NCBI GenBank assembly: GCA_029747015.1
Contig: JAKOGI010002709.1
Span: 1 to 64,000, forward strand
Direction of reading: 5' to 3'
Source: Carnegiea gigantea
Taxonomy: Eukaryota; Streptophyta; Magnoliopsida; Caryophyllales; Cactaceae
Length of the DNA: 64,000 nucleotides
Under the pieces are notes generated by a model. It saw only the letters and a program-made list of their open reading frames with translations, was not told where the DNA came from and made no database searches. Both the position numbers and the translations under genes were made by a program. Below, piece by piece: positions 59,216 to 64,000 of this stretch (position 1 is its first letter; every line of letters starts with the position of its first letter).

Positions 59216-60088
59216 CCTACATTCAGTGGTGGTGTGCCTGTTTTATTCGTAAAGCTCACAATACTTCTGCGTGTTGTGTGGTTTGGGTGCCGTGGTCATA
59301 GGTTGCGGTTTCTTCAGCATTGGATGTTCTTTCACCTCTATCAGTATACTTCTGGGATCCGCGGTGAAGTTCGAGTCCATAACTTCGAGCCTCGGCCTCC
59401 TGTCTCCTCGCCCTATATTCCCATCAGCCGGGATCTTAGCTTCCTGAAGGCGTCTGTGCTCTCTGCACAGATTTCTATCGCATGGATAAAATCTGCGACC
59501 TTTCTCAAGGCCTCAGCCTGAGTGGTTTCCTTCTATTCGGCTAAAGAGAAATTGAATTGTCCACTCTTTAGGCTGTTCAGGAAAGAGGTGTATGCCATCG
59601 CATCTTCCAAATCAGGGATCAAGATCGCCTCCTGGTGGAAACGCTTGATAAACTCTATAAGGCCTCCTGCGATCGCTGCTTAATTTTGGATAGGTGGATG
59701 CTAGTCCGCTTCTCCTTACGGCTAGCGATGAATTGGCTGACGAATATATCGGACAAGTCTTGAAAACAGAAAACACTTCTGAGAGCCAGCCTATTGAGCC
59801 AGGACTGAGCTACCCCCTTTAAGGTGGCCGGGAAGTAACGGCAGTACGCAGCATCATCGACATCCTAGACATACATCTGAGCCTTATACACACTAAGGTG
59901 TTATTTCGGGTCCGTGGTCCCATCGTATAGGCTTATAGTGCGTATATTAACTTTCCCGTAGTAAGGGGCATTGATTATTTCTGCACTAAAAGGAGTGGAG
60001 AAAGGGATGGGCCCTGTTTGGGCGGTCATTCCAGATACCTTGATGGGCGTCTCAAGGTGACATTCCACCTCCACTATCGATGACATTG
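59216..60088 (-). pseudogene. Tat gag, downstream copy
   Basis: From about 60086: MSSIVEVECHLETPIKVSGM, then ISLYDGTTDPK, stop, then YKAQMYV, stop, and YFPATLKGVAQSWLNRL, the conserved retrotransposon gag segment. It continues with many stops to the protease. The first 314 bp (59769-60082) duplicate 61376-61684, on the other side of the Athila LTR. Confidence 0.75.
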
Positions 60089-61375
60089 TAGCAAATCAAG
60101 ATTGGCCACATTTTTAGGGCAACCGCGCCAAAAACTTGATAGGCCCACAAGCGCACAGTGGCGTTATAGCAAATTAAGGTTGATCCCACAAAGACTAGGT
60201 TGATCTATCGGGTGACATTCCCTCAAGATATGCTAAGCGAATCCAAACTTTAGATTGATAAAAATACGAAGATAAGGAAACAACTATAACTAATTTAAGT
60301 TGAAATAAACATCCAAGATTATCCTCCACCACATGATAAATCATTCAAGTGCATTACACATCGATCAATCTAAGCCAACTCAGTTTAAAGAATAATAATC
60401 AAGGTATCACTACTCTCTTTCAAGTTATAGTGAAATGCATAGAATTAATCAATCCCCTACTTTCGTGGCTTTCAATCAATCTAGACTCCTTAAGGAAAAG
60501 GATTATCATGCAAGCCCTCTTAAATGACAAATCCTTCTCAAGAATTCACACATTCAAGTCCGATTTTAGTTTTCCAATGCCAAGCTTCACCTTTCAGTAC
60601 TTCACCCAACACCCAAAATCAAGCAAGAAGATGGCCAATCAACATGCTTACAAATCAAAACTCTAAAATTAGATTAAACATGAAATCAACATGAATTGAA
60701 CGATTGAAGTGCAAACACTCGAAGCAAATTCATTAATTGGTTTACAAAATCCCAGATCTGAAAATCTACTATAATATGATTAAATTAAATATCTAACTAC
60801 TCTAAACCGATAAATCTAAAGAGAAAAGAGGAGAAGAAAGAAGAATTTGTCCATCCAAAATGCGTGCTTGAATCTTTCGATTGCAGAACCAGATCCCGCT
60901 TCCTCGTGAATCTTCTTCTGCACCTTGCTCCCCCTCACTCTAAAATGAAGTCTAAATCTGACTAGATGGTAGAATGATGGATCCCCCTTCAAGCAGCCGA
61001 GTATGTCTATATATAGCAACTCCCCTTCATTCTCAACCATAAAAACCAAGGAAAACGAACAGGTGCAGTAGTTACAAGCTCACGATAGGCATGACAGCCA
61101 CCATTAGCAGCCCGTGGTGCTGGTTGGACCTAAATTTTCTGCTCTTCTCTTGCTCCATGGGCATAACATCACATGTGTGTCCATGAGGGGTCAAAATATG
61201 CTCAAATGAGCATCAAATGCTGGGTCAAATGGCCTAAAATCCTGCAAAATACATAAAACAATCATACCCAAGTATAAATCGAGAATAGGAGCACAAATAG
61301 TAACTTAAAGCACATAATTCTCCTAAAAATGGAGGAAAATGACCCTAAAATAATATATATGTTAAGCAGTTATCA
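60083..61375 (-). mobile_element. Athila-type LTR plus primer-binding site and short leader
   Basis: The LTR is 60137-61375 (1239 bp). The minus strand begins TGATAACTGCTTAACATATA and ends GTGGGCCTATCA, with inverted TGATA/TATCA tips. It is followed by AGTTTTTGGCGCGGTTGCCC (60116-60135), the Athila/Tat-type primer-binding region, and about 30 bp more. No second LTR and no genes. The short open frames on both strands inside are not supported. The break points on the two sides are different places in gag, so this is not a simple insertion. Confidence 0.78.
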
Positions 61376-62275
61376 GAAACACTTTCGAGAGTCAGCCTAT
61401 TGAGCCAGAACTGAGCTATCCCCTTCAAGGTGGCTAGGAAGTAATGGCAGTATGTGGTATCATTAACATCCTGGACATACATCTGAGCTTTATACAGCCC
61501 AAGGTGTTCTTCCAGGTCTGTTGTCCCACTGTACAGGTCTATAGTGTGCATCTTAACTTCCTGTAGTAGGGGCGTTGATTATTTCCGCACTGAAAGGAGT
61601 GGAGAAAGGGATGGGCCCTATTCAGCTGGCCGTTCCAGATACCTTAATGGGAGTGTCAAGGTGACGTCCCACCTCCACTATCGATGGGCTTGTTCCAAAG
61701 AGGTCGGCCCTCGGGGGGTTGTGCAAGGATCAACCATGGTGACAGGAGCCCTGGCCGCGTGTGCCTCCTGAGGGAGGACTGTGAGTACGCTCCCCGGCCA
61801 AGTGACGCTCAGGAGTGCGTCGGCTTCCCGAAGCTGCCCCTCGGGGCTTCGAGGTCTGCTCCTATTCCTCAAATCAGACAGTACGTCGGAAATAAGTAGC
61901 GTATACCGTAGAGGTCATGGTTGATTTCACAGATCTTTCAGGGGTCGTCCTGTGGTCCTGCAGGGTGTCCACTCTAGCAGACCGGTCGCGGTTTCCATCC
62001 TGAGATCGTCCATCCTTTTCCAGGCAAGCCATTTCTCTTACTTTGTCACTGCGATGATGCGACCTAACGGGAACGTGCCTGTAGGATGGCTCACCTCCCG
62101 CGGTAGGCACATAGTCAAAGGTAGGTAGAGGCCTCACGAAGTTCGCAACCTCCATGGCTTTCTTCACTTGCTCGTCACTTGCTGTAGGATTGTGTTAGCA
62201 TAGTGGACATAAGGTTCTTCAGCGCTCTCCCACCATGACATAGGCTTCCCGTTTTGGTGGGCGCTGGTCCATGGG
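61376..62275 (-). pseudogene. Tat gag, upstream copy (N-terminal half)
   Basis: From about 62270: APMDQRPPKREAYVMVGE, then ASDEQVKKAMEVANFVRP and LPTFDYVPTAGGEPSYRHVP (61874-62167), then after frameshifts LYSGTTDLEEHLGLYKAQMY, VQDVNDTTYCHYFLATLKGI and AQFWLNRLTLES (61345-61551), where it is cut by the Athila LTR. This is the gag capsid region of Tat-type gypsy elements. The tail (61376-61684) is repeated at 59769-60082. Confidence 0.78.
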
Positions 62276-62322
62276 TGCTACGATGGGCCCTTCTCAAATC
62301 CTTATATTTTCCAAATCAATGT

Positions 62323-62947
62323 CCATGTAGCTGTTTAAGAAAATAGAGTAATAATTTTTATTACCTTGCATTTTGAGCACTTGTTTAAACCATCATATAC
62401 CTCATTTGGAACTTCATACTCTTCTTCTTCTACTTCTTCTTCGTCTTCTTTACTTATGTTTCCATCATCATCATCATCATCACTTGAATTTGGATCCTAA
62501 CTTGTTCACTTGCCACTAAGCAAAGATGATTTATCTCTTTTTTGTCATTATAATTGTAAAGCATATTCTCCATTTCTGACAAAATGAGATTTTCTTCATT
62601 ATTATCTTTATACAGGAGCAAAATTTTTTCCCATAATTCATTGACTGTCTCACAACAATAAGCATGGTTAAAATATCATTATGTAAAGAACATTGTAAAA
62701 TATATAAAGCCATCGCATTTTTCTTAAGCCTTTCTTTCTCATCTTGATTCAAGTTTTCTTTTGGCTTGATATGGTGGAATCATCATTTTTTTATCCATGT
62801 GGGGATAAAAGGACTATCTATAATAATGTCCCAAAGATCAAAGTCAATTGATTTGACATAAGACTTTGTCCTACACTTCCAAAGAGAAAAGTCAGTACCA
62901 TTAAAAATCGGAGGAAAATTAATAAAGGCACTTGATAGACTAGCCAT
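62323..62947 (-). pseudogene. copia gag, N-terminal part (UBN2 type)
   Basis: ATG at 62947-62945: MASLSSAFINFPPIFNGTDF, SLWKCRTKSYVKSIDFDLWD and IIIDSPFIPTWIKK, then a stop/shift. The frame continues with ERLKKNAMALYILQCSLHND (62531-62752 frame), VNELWEKILLLYKDNEENLI and an acidic run. This is the UBN2/gag pattern of copia elements. It starts about 45 bp after the primer-binding site. The right boundary of the Tat element (62313) interrupts it; the continuation is at 49431 and lower. Confidence 0.8.
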
Positions 62948-62990
62948 AGATCTAGCTATAGATGATTAAGTCTCAAGATTATAGCACCTA

Positions 62991-63001
62991 CTCTGATACC
63001 A
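62991..63001 (-). other. primer-binding site of the minus-strand copia element
   Basis: Minus strand TGGTATCAGAG, three bases after the LTR end; initiator tRNA-Met type. Sets the orientation and the 5' LTR boundary at 63004. Confidence 0.88.
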
Positions 63002-63003
63002 AT

Positions 63004-64000
63004 TGATAGTTCAGTTAGGCTAGTTAAATCACCCTCGAGGGAGGTGAATAGGGTGATCACAAAAATTAAAGCAATTGGAAAAATTAAATACGGAAATAAA
63101 AATGGGACAAAACAAGATAATATTTTATGATGTTGGCCCTTCCAAACAGGGTTAGGCACCGCCTAAGGCTCTTCTTTCCTTAAGATTTGAATAGCTTCAC
63201 TTCTTGTTCACTTGACAAGTTACATACTCGAGTTTCGAACTCGACAAAGACTCTCTTGAACACTTTCAAGGTCAACTACTCGATCGTGAGAACACCTCTC
63301 TTGGTCGACCACTCAACTAAGTACCTTAAATTGAGTCATTCACTAAGTATTGCTCACTCAATACTTAGCTACCCAAGCAAGCTTTCCCCAACTTGCTTGT
63401 TGTAGGATTCGCTGACAAGAAGTTATCCTCACAAGATGATTGTAAGTAATGATCAAATCAATATGCAAGTTCTAGCTTAAGGTATTATATCAATTTTTTT
63501 CTTCTCTTCTATTTGCAAGTATAGCTCCTGATTTCTCAATTGCTTTTCTGTCTTGGACTTGCTTGAACTCCTCGTATATATAACCTAAGGTGACCAACTA
63601 GTTGTTATGCTGGAATTTCTTAATCATGACAATATTTGATTTGCTTGAATGAAATCTTCTATTTTCAAAGGCTTAAGCTTCCTTTCAAAATCTTGGAACC
63701 ATGCTTTATTTACTGCACAAATAAATCTGCATCCATATTCTCAAGATGGTAATAATATCACATGTAATATATTCAAAATTATCCTTGATTTGGATTTTAA
63801 GATTTAAACTCAAATTCAAGCTTTATTAACTAAGGAACAATCTGAAAGATTTTATCATCATATCAATTATTGATTATCATGATATTCTCCTCAATCAATC
63901 AAAGGATATTTGATGGATAATCAAATATTTTTCCAACATCAATCTCTTACATCATATAAATCTATATGATGCAATATCATATAATATCTTCAAGTAAACT
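63004..64000 (-). repeat. 5' LTR of the minus-strand copia element, cut by window edge
   Basis: Collinear with 38413 to about 39410. Shared landmarks include GGTGAATAGGGTGATCACAA, CCTTCCAAACAGGGTTAG and TGACCAACTAGTTGTTATGC. About 0.6 kb of the LTR remains beyond the window. Confidence 0.85.

Larger units (their letters stand above)
49432..62313 (-). mobile_element. Tat-lineage Ty3/gypsy retrotransposon with antisense genes, inserted in copia gag
   Basis: In minus-strand order: a stub of the 5' LTR (about 62276-62313), gag (61376-62275 and, after an inserted Athila LTR, 59216-60088), protease, reverse transcriptase, RNase H and integrase (59215 down to 55400), tandem repeats, an antisense gene region, tandem repeats, polypurine tract (49830-49850) and the 3' LTR (49432-49829). 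Both LTR starts read TGGAAAATATAAGGATTTGA. Most of the 5' LTR, the primer-binding site and the leader are deleted. The two flanks are both copia gag, which shows insertion there; flanking 5-mers TTACT and AATCA do not match. Confidence 0.85.
38413..64000 (-). mobile_element. Sirevirus-like Ty1/copia element, gag only, with two nested insertions; 5' LTR runs off window
   Basis: The 3' LTR (38413-39994) and the visible part of the 5' LTR (63004-64000) are homologous. A primer-binding site (62991-63001) adjoins the 5' LTR and a polypurine tract (39995-40013) adjoins the 3' LTR. Gag occurs in two separated pieces (62947-62323 and about 49431-48850) because a Tat gypsy element lies between them. 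A second LTR element (42551-48266) splits the interior further left. After removing both insertions the interior is about 4.5 kb and has no reverse transcriptase or integrase, so the copia element was non-autonomous or lost pol. Confidence 0.8.

Noticed and set aside
60349..60666. 105-codon plus-strand frame
   Set aside because: Inside the Athila-type LTR on its reverse strand; no homology seen.

Overview
This window is nuclear DNA of a flowering plant. The evidence is the set of plant-specific transposable elements (Tat, Athila and Tekay-like Ty3/gypsy, Sirevirus-like Ty1/copia, MULE, PIF/Harbinger, CACTA, hAT) and one GC-rich, plastid-type nuclear gene. The sequence does not identify the species. 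Nearly everything is transposable-element sequence, most of it broken and nested. No rRNA, tRNA, CRISPR array or bacterial-type operon was seen.

Layout. 1-3076: right part of a hAT element (broken BED-finger transposase, right terminal inverted repeat). 3366-10817: degraded copia element with both LTRs, whose leader holds an unusual array of covarying hairpins (5155-6177). 11082-15775: near-complete PIF/Harbinger element with both of its usual genes. 16686-17294 (minus): the only convincing intact host gene, a predicted chloroplast LHC-like membrane protein. 20205-23640 (minus): broken MULE transposase, split by a short hAT element. 25730-33769: a three-level nest, in which an LTR element has its 3' LTR split by a CACTA element, which carries a subtilase gene fragment and is itself split by a hAT/Tip100 derivative with a perfect 8-bp target duplication. 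33770-38412: LTR fragments. 38413 to the right edge (minus): a Sirevirus-like copia element with a gag relic but no recognisable pol. It was blown open by two insertions: a non-autonomous LTR element with three different tandem-repeat blocks and a perfect CATGT target duplication (42551-48266), and a Tat-lineage gypsy element (49432-62313).

The most interesting structures are: (1) the copia leader, where stems change on both arms while a 5-nt TNNGT loop is kept; (2) the Tat element, which carries on its antisense strand a multi-exon Transposase_28-like gene with its own TATA box, lying between two blocks of the same 58-bp hairpin-containing repeat; (3) the non-autonomous element at 42551-48266, whose gag-like reading frame runs into 24-bp repeats that read as an 8-residue alternating polar/hydrophobic peptide; and (4) the subtilase fragment captured by the CACTA element.

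Nothing suggests genes of a shared pathway. The elements are related by insertion history. The nesting gives relative ages: copia LTRs older than the two elements inside them, the LTR element older than its CACTA insert, and that older than the Tip100 insert. All family calls were made by reading translations and termini by eye; no database search was run.
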